A model generated the notes under the pieces. That model searched no databases. It was given only the letters and a program-made list of their open reading frames with translations, and was not told where the DNA came from. A program made the position numbers and the translations under genes. A stretch of DNA of 64,000 bases from an uncultured archaeon (lineage in GTDB: Archaea; Thermoproteota; Bathyarchaeia; 40CM-2-53-6; CALIRQ01). Below are positions 53,430 through 62,694 of the stretch, piece after piece (the stretch's first letter is position 1; each line of letters begins with the position of its first letter). The DNA lies in assembly GCA_938042195.1 (NCBI GenBank), contig CALIRQ010000013.1, positions 1 through 64,000 on the forward strand, given 5' to 3'.

Positions 53430-53605
53430 TCTCTCTCCCAACCAAAGGGGATGGTTCGAGGATAATCCCTCAATCGGACGGCTCCGTAATGGCTTAGAGG
53501 AAGGGTGGCATTCTCGGATGGCTATGGGCCGAGCGGGCCCCAATGCTTTGGAATAATCGCTGCTGAGAAATCTTTTAATGCAAGTTATGTAAACCTAAAA
53601 TTAGG

Positions 53606-55759
53606 ATGATTAAGCCGAAGTTGAACAAAGACCGCTTGATAGAACTATTGAAGGCTCGAGGCATTAGCGATACCTTGGCACTCGAAGGTCCTGGCGTCAG
53701 CGAGGAGGACATAGTCTTCATATTGAGAAAAAAGAAATTAAAGATTGACGAGGCCTTTTTCCGGGATCTCGCTAACGAATTGGGGCTCCCCTTCATTAGA
53801 AGGGAGGAGTTGAGAAGCGGTAGCGACTTGGCCGTGATAATGCCCTATGGATTGCTCAAGGAAAACATAATCCTCCCGTTGGAGGTATCGCCGGAAAGGG
53901 TCAAGTTCGCCACGGCCAATCCATTGAACCTAAAGCTGTTATCGTTGCTGGAGACCATACTCGGGAGGAGGGTGGAGATTTGCGTGGCCTCCATTGAGGC
54001 TATCGAGGAAGCCATAGACAGGGGATATGAGAGGATCCACAAATATAGGGCCCTGAAGGAACTATATTATAGAAGGCCGGACGAATCAGCATTCAGGGTA
54101 TTATATCCGTGGCAAAGGGCCTTCATCATAGGTTTGTTAACGATCTTCGCGATCCTATTCATAGTGAATTACCCGGCATCCTTCATCCTCCTTTTCTCAA
54201 TCATAAACGCAATATATTTCTCAATCAATCCCATTAAGTTTTATATTTCGTTCAAGGGATTTCTGAGATCCAGAAGGGTAATCTTCGTATCGGATGAGGA
54301 TGTGAGGAGCGCAAAAGAGGGATCATTACCAACCTATACAATCCTGATCCCGCTTTATAGGGAGGCGAAGATGTTGTCTAGCATAATAAGGAACGTGCGC
54401 AGGATGGATTATCCGCCGGATAAGCTAGATGTGAAGATCTTGGTGGAGGAGAAGGATTCCGAAACATTGGAAGAGGCGAAGAGATTGGGCCTCCTCGGGA
54501 ATCGTGACCCGACGAAGATTTTGCTTCCATTTACATCGAACGGTCGCGCTGGCGGGATGGCGGTCGAAAGACCAACGCCATCTATGAAAGTCATTGATGG
54601 CAAAGGCATGATCGTCGGAGAGGTCGCCGATTTCATATCGAGCGATTGGCTCCCGGAGCCGATATTGATCGTGAGGGATGGATCGGAGCGCCAGTTGGAG
54701 ATCCCATATGGGTTCGTCAAGGCGATACGGGATGTCGTGTTGCTCAGGGAGGGCTTCGATCGATTGATGGAACTGAATAAGGAACTGCTGAAGATATTCG
54801 ATCTAATAGTCGTCCCGGAAGCCGATGTGATGACGAAGCCGAGGGCTTGTAATTACGGATTGTTGAGGGCGATCGGGGAATACTGCGTGATATTCGATGC
54901 CGAGGACAACCCGGAGCCGGATCAATTGAAAAAGGCATCCATAGCTTTCCAACGCACCAAGGCCGACGTTGTTTGCTTGCAATCGCACTTGAACTTCTAC
55001 AATCCCAAGGAGAATTTGTTGACTAGGTTCTTCTCCTTGGAATACTCGTTTTGGTTCGATCATTATTTGGAGGGATTGGATGCGGTGGATGCCCCGCTTC
55101 CGCTCGGCGGGACGAGCAACCACTTCAGGACCAATAAATTGAGGGAGCTGGGCGGATGGGATCCCTACAATATGACCGAGGATGCCGACCTAGGAGTCAG
55201 GATAGCAAGAAGGGGGATGAGGACAGCGATGCTTAACTCATATACGTTTGAGGAGGCCAATAGCAAGCTCTGGAATTGGATCCGCCAGAGGTCAAGGTGG
55301 AATAAGGGATACATACAAACTTACTTGGTGCATATGAGGCATCCACGCCGGCTGATGAGGGAGTTGGGTTGGAAGAGGTTCCTCCTCTTCCAGCTCACCT
55401 TCGGCGGAAACATCTTCCTCCCGTTGGTAAATCCAATCCTTTGGACTGTCACGATATTGGAGCTGTTATCGCCCGGCATCTTCAAATTCCTATTCTTCTA
55501 TCCAATAGTATACATCTGCATGTTCAACTTATTTGTGGGGAACTTGGTCTACATACTACTTCATCTCGGACCAATAATAATAAAGAAGAACTACACATCG
55601 ATCCCGCTGGCCCTTGCAATACCAGCGTATTGGGTGTTAATAAGCGTGGGGGCATGGAGAGGAGCCATACAATTGATCACGAAGCCCTTCTATTGGGAGA
55701 AGACAGACCATGGCCTCTCCAAGCTGATCGGGGAAGAGATCCATGCCGGAAGAATTTAA
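53606..55759 (+). CDS. T2SSE_N-like domain + membrane GT2 with a PRC-barrel-like insertion
   Basis: A 717-residue processive-type glycosyltransferase. Residues 1-150 resemble the T2SSE_N/MshEN region (ELGLPFIRREELRSGSDLAV, PLEVSPERVKFATANPLNL), which binds cyclic-di-GMP in some bacteria. Two TM helices (about 171-215) precede the GT2 core: YTILIPLYREAKMLSSIIRN, DAEDNPEPDQ near 431, MTEDADLGVRIARRG and RQRSRWNKGY near 561. About 100 residues between LVEEKDSETLEEAKRLGLLG and FDLIVVPEADVMTKP contain MKVIDGKGMIVGEVADF and a PYGFVKAIRDVVLL strand, a PRC-barrel-like insertion. Several C-terminal TM helices follow. The function fits surface polysaccharide synthesis. Confidence 0.82.
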   Translation: MIKPKLNKDRLIELLKARGISDTLALEGPGVSEEDIVFILRKKKLKIDEAFFRDLANELGLPFIRREELRSGSDLAVIMPYGLLKENIILPLEVSPERVKFATANPLNLKLLSLLETILGRRVEICVASIEAIEEAIDRGYERIHKYRALKELYYRRPDESAFRVLYPWQRAFIIGLLTIFAILFIVNYPASFILLFSIINAIYFSINPIKFYISFKGFLRSRRVIFVSDEDVRSAKEGSLPTYTILIPLYREAKMLSSIIRNVRRMDYPPDKLDVKILVEEKDSETLEEAKRLGLLGNRDPTKILLPFTSNGRAGGMAVERPTPSMKVIDGKGMIVGEVADFISSDWLPEPILIVRDGSERQLEIPYGFVKAIRDVVLLREGFDRLMELNKELLKIFDLIVVPEADVMTKPRACNYGLLRAIGEYCVIFDAEDNPEPDQLKKASIAFQRTKADVVCLQSHLNFYNPKENLLTRFFSLEYSFWFDHYLEGLDAVDAPLPLGGTSNHFRTNKLRELGGWDPYNMTEDADLGVRIARRGMRTAMLNSYTFEEANSKLWNWIRQRSRWNKGYIQTYLVHMRHPRRLMRELGWKRFLLFQLTFGGNIFLPLVNPILWTVTILELLSPGIFKFLFFYPIVYICMFNLFVGNLVYILLHLGPIIIKKNYTSIPLALAIPAYWVLISVGAWRGAIQLITKPFYWEKTDHGLSKLIGEEIHAGRI

Positions 55760-56038
55760 TGGATGTTGGGCGCACCGCCCCTTGGGGCCTCATCATGGAG
55801 TCGAAATCCATGCAATCGAGCGCGCCAACCCCTCCGCCCCATGGATAATTGGCCCCCTTGGGGGAGTCCCTAAGGCCCATATGCCCCAAGCTCGTCTGCC
55901 AGCCGAGGAGGATGAACGCCCAATATCGAATCTCGGGCGTGAAATGGATGGGCCGGAGCGGATTTTGTCGATAAGAGCCTTTAGCATCCCTTTCATCCCC
56001 GATCGATTTTCCGAGATAACCTCGAGGGGAATGGACAT

Positions 56039-57748
56039 ATGGTAGAGGGTTCCATGGGCACATCTACCATAAAAAATATGGAGGGCGCTCCTTCCAAATC
56101 CGAGCGCTTTTTAAGAGCGATCATCGACAACTTACCGGACCCAATCTTCGTCAAGGATGCGGAATTCAGGTACGTTATAGTCAATAGGGCATACGCGAAT
56201 TATCTCGGCAGGACCGAGGACGAGATCTTGGGGAGGACCGATTATGAGCTTTACCCTAAGGAGCAGGCCGATTTCTTCAGGGAGTGGGACAAGAAGGTAA
56301 TCGAAGGAGGTTCCACGGTATATATACCGGAAGAGGTTTCCCTAGATGCGAGTGGAGTCCCTCACACGCTACTCGTCAAGAAGGCCCCGCTTAAGGATGA
56401 GAAGGGAAGGGTGACGCATATAATAGGCATTACGGTGGACATCACTGAGCGCAAGGAGATCGAGGAGGATCTCCGCAAAAGGAGCGAGGAGGCATCGGCC
56501 ATTCAAGAAGCCTCTTTGGGAATACTCAATAAGTTGGACCCGAGGGAGCTCCTTACGACCATCTTGGAGCGCGCTGCATCGATAACTGGGGCATCGGATG
56601 GATTCATTTACATACTACAGCCTAATGGACAGGAGGCAATAATGGTAGCTGGAATAGGCAAATTTTCGGAATATCGGGACTTTAGGCTGAGGCGCGGCCA
56701 AGGGCTATCCGGCTTGGCCATAGAAACGGGCAGGACCCAAGCGGTCGACGACTATCAATCCTTCCCGAATAAAATCTCGGGCTTCGAATGGATACGCGCG
56801 CTCGTTTGCACTCCCCTCAAATCGAGCCGGGGGGTAATCGGCGTGCTCGGCTTATCCCATTCGGAGGAGGGCAAGGTTTTCGATCATAAAGCGATCTCAT
56901 TGGTGGAGCGCATCGGATATGTAGCTTCGATAGCCTTGGAGAATGCCAAGCTCTTCTCCGAAGCGCGCGAGGAGGCCCTTAGGCGCAGGGATGCGGAGGA
57001 GGCCCTCAGGCGCCATCTGAAGGATTTGGAGATGTTGCTGGAGGAGAAGACGAAGGAATTTCAGAAGGTGGAGGAGATAGCGGCCATAGGTAGGGTCGCT
57101 GCTATGGTCGGACACGATTTACGGAACCCACTTCAGGTCTTGGTGAATTTGATATACCTGATGGAGGAAACGATGGCTATGAATGAGGAATTCGCAAAAC
57201 TGTCCAAGGGGTTAAAAATCGACATGCTCCTGAGCAACATGAAGAAACAAATTGAGTATATGAATAAGATAGTTTCAGACTTACAGGATTACGCTAGGCC
57301 CATAAAACCCGAGCTCGTTGAAACGGATTTGAAGGAATTCGCTGAGGAGATCATCTCCTCCATATCGGTGCCGGAGAAGGTTAAGGTGACGATCGATATT
57401 GGGGAAAGCTTCAAGTTGATGATCGACCCATCCTTGATGAGGAGGGTATTCCTCAACCTAATAACCAACGCGATCCAAGCCATGCCAGATGGGGGGTCGC
57501 TGAGGATCTGCGCGTCTATGGATGGGGGAACAGCCTTAGTGAGCTTCGAGGATACCGGCATTGGAATACCGAGGGAGAACTTGGATAAGCTCTTCAGGCC
57601 GCTCTTCACGACCAAGTCCAAGGGACAGGGTTTCGGATTGGCCGTTTGCAAGCGGATCGTCGAAGCCCACGGTGGCACGATCGGCGTCGAGAGCGAAGTT
57701 GGGAAGGGCTCAAAATTCACGATCAAGCTACCGGTCATGGGAAGGTGA
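56039..57748 (+). CDS. PAS-GAF sensor histidine kinase
   Basis: A soluble 569-residue kinase. The PAS domain (about 22-140) has RFLRAIIDNLPDPIFVKDAE and VDITERKEIEEDL. GAF (about 155-305) has LRRGQGLSGLAIETGRTQAV. A coiled coil leads to the H-box VAAMVGHDLRNPLQVL with phosphoacceptor His near residue 359. The ATPase domain has the N-box LNLITNAIQAMPDGG, G1 FEDTGIGIP and G2 KGQGFGLAVCKRI. It lacks TM segments and so senses a cytoplasmic signal or redox state. GTGA overlap with the response regulator makes the pair. Confidence 0.93.
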   Translation: MVEGSMGTSTIKNMEGAPSKSERFLRAIIDNLPDPIFVKDAEFRYVIVNRAYANYLGRTEDEILGRTDYELYPKEQADFFREWDKKVIEGGSTVYIPEEVSLDASGVPHTLLVKKAPLKDEKGRVTHIIGITVDITERKEIEEDLRKRSEEASAIQEASLGILNKLDPRELLTTILERAASITGASDGFIYILQPNGQEAIMVAGIGKFSEYRDFRLRRGQGLSGLAIETGRTQAVDDYQSFPNKISGFEWIRALVCTPLKSSRGVIGVLGLSHSEEGKVFDHKAISLVERIGYVASIALENAKLFSEAREEALRRRDAEEALRRHLKDLEMLLEEKTKEFQKVEEIAAIGRVAAMVGHDLRNPLQVLVNLIYLMEETMAMNEEFAKLSKGLKIDMLLSNMKKQIEYMNKIVSDLQDYARPIKPELVETDLKEFAEEIISSISVPEKVKVTIDIGESFKLMIDPSLMRRVFLNLITNAIQAMPDGGSLRICASMDGGTALVSFEDTGIGIPRENLDKLFRPLFTTKSKGQGFGLAVCKRIVEAHGGTIGVESEVGKGSKFTIKLPVMGR

Positions 57749-58203
57749 CTCGCTTGGAGGAGGGGAGGAGGATACTGATCGTTGACGACGACGAGGCGAT
57801 ACTGGAGAGCCTTAGGGCCATCTTGGAATTGAAGGGTTATCGGGTTGATACCGCCAAGAGCGGCTGGGAAGCCATAGAGAAATCCAAGGCTAATTTCTAT
57901 AATCTCGCATTGTTGGACATAAAGCTACCGGATATGGAGGGGACGGATCTATTGGTGAAGCTCCACGGTAGCGAGCCAAAGATGATGAAGATAATGCTGA
58001 CAGGCTTCCCAAGCTTGGAGAATGCCGTAAGGGCTCTGAACTTGGGGGCGGACGCATACCTTATGAAGCCGATTAATCCTAAGGAGCTGCTGAAGGTCAT
58101 CGAGGATAAGCTGAGGGAGCAATGGGAGGCGGAAATCATGAGCGAGGAAAGGGTCAGGGAATGGATCGAAACCCGGCTCAGGAAGCTACAGGGGGGGACT
58201 TGA
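57745..58203 (+). CDS. Response regulator receiver protein
   Basis: A stand-alone receiver of about 152 residues from GTG 57745, overlapping the kinase stop by 4 bp (GTGA). RRILIVDDDEAILESLRAIL holds the acidic pocket, LALLDIKLPDMEG carries the phosphoacceptor Asp near residue 58, MLTGFPSLENAVRAL the switch Thr and YLMKPINPKELL the conserved Lys. A C-terminal helical tail (SEERVREWIETRLRKLQ) replaces a DNA-binding domain, so output is through protein contacts. TTG 57754 is an alternative start. Confidence 0.92.
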   Translation: MTRLEEGRRILIVDDDEAILESLRAILELKGYRVDTAKSGWEAIEKSKANFYNLALLDIKLPDMEGTDLLVKLHGSEPKMMKIMLTGFPSLENAVRALNLGADAYLMKPINPKELLKVIEDKLREQWEAEIMSEERVREWIETRLRKLQGGT

Positions 58204-58284
58204 GGCCATGCCGAGGCTCGGGCGAATGAGCTTGGGATCGGCCTCTCTTGCATCGATTGATGATCCACTGCTTCGTGAAGTGTG

Positions 58285-58503
58285 ATGAATTTCCAAGAGC
58301 ATCTAAAGGAGGCGCTTTCTTTCGAGGAGGAGGTCGTTCATAAGATAAATCATATTCTGACCTTATTCTTAGATATCGTCGATTTGCCACAGGATGCCGT
58401 GAGGGAGGTGAAGGAGATCTTAAGAACATTGAGCGATGAATCGCTATATCATAAATCTATCGTAGAAGGGATCCTCAAGGAGCTGGAGGGCGATGATAAG
58501 TAG
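58285..58503 (+). CDS. Small four-helix-like protein A
   Basis: A protein of about 72 residues that is nearly all helix: MNFQEHLKEALSFEEEVVHK, NHILTLFLDIVDLPQDAVRE and LSDESLYHKSIVEGILKELE. The ExxxH spacing recalls half of a ferritin or rubrerythrin bundle. It is 81 bp after the response regulator and overlaps its partner by 11 bp. No firm family. Confidence 0.6.
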   Translation: MNFQEHLKEALSFEEEVVHKINHILTLFLDIVDLPQDAVREVKEILRTLSDESLYHKSIVEGILKELEGDDK

Positions 58504-58684
58504 GGCCATGATCTATGAGAAGATCGGGGACCTTCTAACCATGGAGGGGAGGGCATTCGAGCTGTATAAGGGGTCGTTGCAATACCCAGAGTCGGCCAAG
58601 TATGGGGATAAGTTGAATAAGATAATGAATGATGAATTGAGGCATATGGATTTGGTGAAGAGGATCATGAAAATCCTTAGCTAA
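58493..58684 (+). CDS. Small four-helix-like protein B
   Basis: Sixty-three residues from ATG 58493 (or ATG 58508), with YEKIGDLLTMEGRAFELYKG and KIMNDELRHMDLVKRIMKIL. Like protein A it has an E-(n)-ExxH arrangement found in ferritin-like halves, so A and B could pair into one di-metal bundle. It overlaps A by 11 bp, so the two are translated together. Confidence 0.6.
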   Translation: MISRAMIYEKIGDLLTMEGRAFELYKGSLQYPESAKYGDKLNKIMNDELRHMDLVKRIMKILS

Positions 58685-58724
58685 ACTTAAAGGCTCCCTG
58701 ATCACGGGCCTGATCGGAGGGGCC

Positions 58725-59357
58725 TCAATAAGCCCATTGTTTGCTCCTCTCGATGTAGTCCGCGGGATCGACCTCCCTAATCCGCGCCCTATCCACATCT
58801 ATTATTAGGATCACGTGCAGACGCGCGTTCCTTATCTCCTCGTTGCTCACCGGCGGGCTTTTGTAATAAAGGTCGCAAAGCCTCTTTATCTCATCTATCT
58901 CCTCATCCGACCTATACCTAGGGGGCTTTATCAGGGCATCGGGGATCTGCATTATGTAATGGGATGGTGTGGCCAACCCGAATTTCGTGGCGAAGCCGCT
59001 GTAGCGGGTTATCTTGCTGGCGACCCTGGCCTTGCAATAGGTTAGGGGGTCGAGCGCATGCTCTGGCGGTATATAGCCCGTTTCTATTTCAACGATCAGG
59101 GAGCCCAAGCCCCTAGAGGCATAGATATCGCAGGATATTCCGTCCAATAAACGTTCTACATCCACCTCGTAGCCCGCTAGGAGCAAGTGCTTGGCGCATA
59201 TGAGCTCCATGGCAGAATGGTTTATCTTCGCGACGTTCTTCATATGAAGGCGGATCAGCTTGTCCCTGAGGCCCCTCAGCTTATCTCTAACTCTCGGATC
59301 CAAGCTCTCGCTCAGTCTTTCGAACAGGAGGGTTAGGTCCGATTCGAATGGCTCCAA
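58725..59357 (-). CDS. Possible PD-(D/E)xK-type nuclease-fold protein, unknown role
   Basis: A 210-residue soluble protein. A helical N-terminus (RVRDKLRGLRDKLIRLHMKN) precedes HLLLAGYEVDVERLLDGISC and DIYASRGLGSLIVEIETGYI, a D-x(n)-ExE pattern that recalls the PD-(D/E)xK nuclease fold with the Lys replaced. The C-terminus is NARLHVILIIDVDRARIREV. I see no DNA-modification partner nearby, so a host nucleic-acid role is as likely as a restriction one. Confidence 0.55.
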   Translation of the reverse strand: MEPFESDLTLLFERLSESLDPRVRDKLRGLRDKLIRLHMKNVAKINHSAMELICAKHLLLAGYEVDVERLLDGISCDIYASRGLGSLIVEIETGYIPPEHALDPLTYCKARVASKITRYSGFATKFGLATPSHYIMQIPDALIKPPRYRSDEEIDEIKRLCDLYYKSPPVSNEEIRNARLHVILIIDVDRARIREVDPADYIERSKQWAY

Positions 59358-59445
59358 ATCCCCTCAGCTATAATCAAGAAAATTCATTGAAAAGATATAA
59401 AAAATTCGGCAGAAATGTTTTTATTTCCCCCGGGGGCGTTTAGAG

Positions 59446-59577
59446 ATGTCGGGGAGCAAGCTTCAGGCGCATAGCGTCAAGGCGATGAGCGATGGGGCCA
59501 AAGCGGTGAAAGGCCCTATTGCGCCAAAGACATCGCCTGATGGGCCGCGGATGCGCCGGAGGCTTAGACCCAACTAA
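59446..59577 (+). CDS. Small basic protein, unknown
   Basis: Forty-three codons from ATG 59446 to TAA. The product is basic at its end ([14 protein letters not shown]) and Pro/Lys-rich in the middle ([13 protein letters not shown]), unlike a random frame. A TATA-like GATATAAAAAAT at about 59392-59403 is followed by a CCCCCGGGGG palindrome before the ATG. It could be a small ribosome-associated or nucleic-acid-binding protein. It lies upstream of CDC48 but has its own promoter. Confidence 0.45.
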   Translation: MSGSKLQAHSVKAMSDGAKAVKGPIAPKTSPDGPRMRRRLRPN

Positions 59578-59666
59578 TCCATATCTTCCATTCCGCCATT
59601 TCTGCGCAAAGGACTCCTTTTAAAGTGGACCGCGAAATCTTCAGCCTCTCCATAAAATGCAATTGG

Positions 59667-59675
59667 TTTTTATAT
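59667..59675 (+). promoter_or_regulatory. TATA box of the CDC48 gene
   Basis: TTTTTATAT gives a predicted start near 59697 and a 30-nt leader to ATG 59727. It lies inside a longer open frame that begins at GTG 59625, which shows that the upstream 34 codons are not translated. Confidence 0.55.
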
Positions 59676-59726
59676 CGGAATGATTGTACTTCCCACAAAC
59701 GCATAATATGCGGAGCATTCTTCAAG

Positions 59727-61919
59727 ATGGGGGAAGGCAACCAAGCCGTCTTGAGGGTGAAGGATGCGGAGAAGAGGGATGTGGGCCGAGGGATCGCGAG
59801 GGTGGATCCCTCAGTAGCGAGCGAGCTTGGCTTGACCTCTGGCGACATTATCGAGATAAATGGGAAGAGAAGGACCTTTGCCATCCATTGGCCAGGGCAT
59901 CCGGAGGACTATGGTAAAGGAATCATTAGGATCGACGGGTATATCCGCAGGAACGCCGGGGTAGGGATAGACGATAAGGTGAGGGTGAGCAAGGCCGATG
60001 CGAAAAGGGCCGAGAGGATAACTCTAAGCCCAACGCAACCACTCAGGATAATCGGCGGCGAGGAGTATCTGGCCCAGTTGCTCGAGGGCCGCGTCGTGAC
60101 GAGGGGGGACACGGTCCCGGTCAACATAATGGGCCGTAAGGTCGACTTGGTCGTCACGGCCACACAACCGGCTGCCAATGCCCTAATAGTCACGGCCGAG
60201 ACTCAGATAACCATCAGCGAGCAGCCGAAGGCGGCCGTTGCGGTTCCCAAGATAACATATGAGGACATAGGTGGCCTAAAGGAGGAGATACAAAAGGTCA
60301 GGGAGATGATAGAGCTCCCATTGAGGCATCCGGAGCTTTTCGAGAGGCTCGGGATCGAGGCGCCCAAGGGAGTCCTCCTCCACGGCCCGCCCGGGACAGG
60401 TAAGACCTTGCTCGCGAAGGCCGTCGCGAGCGAAACGAACGCCAACTTCATTCACATAGGCGGGCCTGAGATAATGAGCAAATATTACGGGGAGAGCGAG
60501 GAGAGGCTTAGGGAGATATTCAAACAGGCCCAGGAGAACGCGCCGAGCATAATCTTCATCGATGAGATAGATTCCATAGCTCCGAAGAGAGAGGAGATCA
60601 CGGGCGAGGTGGAGAAGAGGGTCGTTTCGCAATTGTTGGCCTTGATGGACGGCCTAGAACCCAGGGGGAAGGTCGTCGTGATAGGCGCGACGAATAGGCC
60701 GAACGCGATCGATCCCGCCCTCAGGAGGCCGGGCAGGTTCGATAGGGAGATAGAAATAGGCGTACCGGATAGGCAGGGAAGGCTAGAGATCCTACAGATC
60801 CATACGAGGGGAATGCCGTTGGCCGACGATGTGGATCTGGGGAGGCTGGCCGATATAACGCATGGCTTCGTCGGCGCAGATCTGGAGTCCCTTTGCAAGG
60901 AGGCCGCCATGAGGGCCCTGAGGAGGATCCTGCCGAGCCTAGATTTGGAGGCGGAGAGCATACCGGCCGAGGTCCTCAACAAGATAACCGTTACCATGGA
61001 GGACTTCAATGAGGCCCTCAAGGACGTGGAACCTAGCGCGATGAGGGAAGTCTTGGTTGAGGTGCCCCAAGTCAAATGGTCGGACATAGGCGATCTCTCC
61101 GAGGTGAAGGAGGAGCTGAAGGAAGCGGTCGAGTGGCCCTTGAAATACAAGGAGCTCTTCGATAAGACTAATGCCTCCCCACCCAAAGGGGTCCTTCTCT
61201 ACGGTCCGCCCGGGACCGGCAAAACTCTCCTAGCGAAGGCGGTTGCGACTGAAAGCGAGGCGAATTTCATATCGATAAAGGGGCCTGAGCTCCTCTCCAA
61301 ATGGGTCGGGGAATCGGAGAGGGCCGTGAGGGAGATCTTCAGGAAGGCGAAACAAGCCGCGCCTTGCATAATATTCATGGACGAGATCGATTCGATCGCT
61401 CCGGTCAGGGGGGGAGGCTATGGGGACTCGCACGTCACCGAGAGAGTCATAAGCCAGCTCCTGACGGAGCTTGATGGCCTCGAGGAGCTCAGAGACGTGG
61501 TGGTCATAGCCGCCACCAACAGGCCGGATATAATAGATCCGGCCCTGTTGAGGCCGGGCAGATTCGACAAATTGCTTTACGTCCCATTGCCGGATCGGGA
61601 TGCTAGGAGGGAGATCTTCAAGATCCACCTCGGAAAAAAGCCAGTCGCCGAAGATGTCGATATAGAGAAATTGGTGAATGCCACCGAGGGCTATACGGGG
61701 GCGGATATAGCCGCTATCTGCAATAACGCCATGATGATCGCGATAAAGGAATACGTTGCTAAATGCAAGGACGATGGGGAGATAAAGAGTAGGGTCGATG
61801 AGCTCAAGATCAGGCCAATGCATCTGGATGAGGCCATGAAGAAGGTCAAGCCGATCTCTAAGAAGGAGTTGGAACTCTACGAGGAGGCCTCCGCGAGGTT
61901 CATGGGGAGGATTCGTTAG
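59727..61919 (+). CDS. CDC48/VAT-type AAA+ ATPase
   Basis: A two-ring unfoldase of 730 residues that feeds proteins to the proteasome and remodels complexes. The N-domain (about 1-185) begins [20 protein letters not shown], a double-psi barrel. D1 has Walker [18 protein letters not shown] near residue 220 and Walker [15 protein letters not shown]2 has [20 protein letters not shown] near 493 and [13 protein letters not shown]. Arg fingers lie in [11 protein letters not shown] and [10 protein letters not shown]. The C-terminus ends [12 protein letters not shown] without the HbYX tail. ATG 59727 is chosen over the in-frame GTG 59625 because the TATA box falls between them. Confidence 0.96.
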   Translation: MGEGNQAVLRVKDAEKRDVGRGIARVDPSVASELGLTSGDIIEINGKRRTFAIHWPGHPEDYGKGIIRIDGYIRRNAGVGIDDKVRVSKADAKRAERITLSPTQPLRIIGGEEYLAQLLEGRVVTRGDTVPVNIMGRKVDLVVTATQPAANALIVTAETQITISEQPKAAVAVPKITYEDIGGLKEEIQKVREMIELPLRHPELFERLGIEAPKGVLLHGPPGTGKTLLAKAVASETNANFIHIGGPEIMSKYYGESEERLREIFKQAQENAPSIIFIDEIDSIAPKREEITGEVEKRVVSQLLALMDGLEPRGKVVVIGATNRPNAIDPALRRPGRFDREIEIGVPDRQGRLEILQIHTRGMPLADDVDLGRLADITHGFVGADLESLCKEAAMRALRRILPSLDLEAESIPAEVLNKITVTMEDFNEALKDVEPSAMREVLVEVPQVKWSDIGDLSEVKEELKEAVEWPLKYKELFDKTNASPPKGVLLYGPPGTGKTLLAKAVATESEANFISIKGPELLSKWVGESERAVREIFRKAKQAAPCIIFMDEIDSIAPVRGGGYGDSHVTERVISQLLTELDGLEELRDVVVIAATNRPDIIDPALLRPGRFDKLLYVPLPDRDARREIFKIHLGKKPVAEDVDIEKLVNATEGYTGADIAAICNNAMMIAIKEYVAKCKDDGEIKSRVDELKIRPMHLDEAMKKVKPISKKELELYEEASARFMGRIR

Positions 61920-62006
61920 GCATTCGATACGATCGAATTGCGGCGAACCGAAGAATTTAAACGTTGGCGATAGCCGCGGCGAAGGGCCTCCCGGATCAAT
62001 TGCCCC

Positions 62007-62639
62007 TTGATCGGAATCCATAGGATCGTCGTAGGGCCGCTCCGCACCAACTCCTATATAGTATATGATGCCGGCAACCTCCTAGGGATAGTGATAGATC
62101 CCGGTGGGGATGCCGAGAGGATCCTCGAGGCGATAAGGGGCCTGGGGATTGAGATCGGCGCGATATACGCGACCCACGCCCATTTCGATCACGTCCTCGC
62201 GGTCGATCGGCTGAGGGAGGAGCTTTCTTGCAAGTTCCTCATCCATAGTGGCGATGAACGGCTATTGAAGAGGGTGCCAGAGAGCGTCAGGAAGCATTTG
62301 GGTTATAACGTTCCAAGGGTAGCCGATCCAGATGCCTATGTCGAGGAGGGGCAATTGGTCGATGTAGGGGACTACGAGCTACGCGTGCTCCACACTCCCG
62401 GCCACACCCCAGGCGGCATATCGCTAGTCGGTGAGGGGGTAGCGTTCACCGGGGATACGCTCTTTGCAGGATCGGTCGGCAGGACCGATCTTGAAGGAGG
62501 AGATGCGGTGGCTCTATACCGATCCATTCTCAGGCTCCTATCCCTGCCCGATCACTGGGAGGTCCGCCCTGGGCACGGAAAGAGGACCACGATAGGGCTC
62601 GAGAGGGCTCAAAATCCCTTCCTAAGGTCGATCCCTTAA
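62007..62639 (+). CDS. Metallo-beta-lactamase fold hydrolase (glyoxalase II-like)
   Basis: A 210-residue hydroxyacylglutathione-hydrolase-like protein. THAHFDHVLAVDRL is the main zinc motif, LRVLHTPGHTPGGISL and AFTGDTLFAGSVGRTDL supply the other ligands, and RPGHGKRTTIGLE closes the site. Without glutathione in archaea, the substrate is another thioester or ester. TTG 62007 starts it, with a TATA-like GAATTTAAAC about 55 bp upstream. It lies downstream of CDC48 on the same strand. Confidence 0.85.
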   Translation: MIGIHRIVVGPLRTNSYIVYDAGNLLGIVIDPGGDAERILEAIRGLGIEIGAIYATHAHFDHVLAVDRLREELSCKFLIHSGDERLLKRVPESVRKHLGYNVPRVADPDAYVEEGQLVDVGDYELRVLHTPGHTPGGISLVGEGVAFTGDTLFAGSVGRTDLEGGDAVALYRSILRLLSLPDHWEVRPGHGKRTTIGLERAQNPFLRSIP

Positions 62640-62694
62640 GGCCCAACCCGGCTTCGGGGGCCCTCAGCCAATCTGGACGCGATCGAGCCCTCGA

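Noticed and set aside
55760-56038. Genes between the glycosyltransferase and the histidine kinase
   Set aside because: Open frames on both strands lack ribosome sites, known motifs or plausible composition; only a 12-base CCCCCTTGGGGG palindrome stands out.
59625-59726. Extended N-terminus for CDC48 from GTG 59625
   Set aside because: The TATA box at 59667-59675 lies inside it, and the family N-domain begins at ATG 59727.
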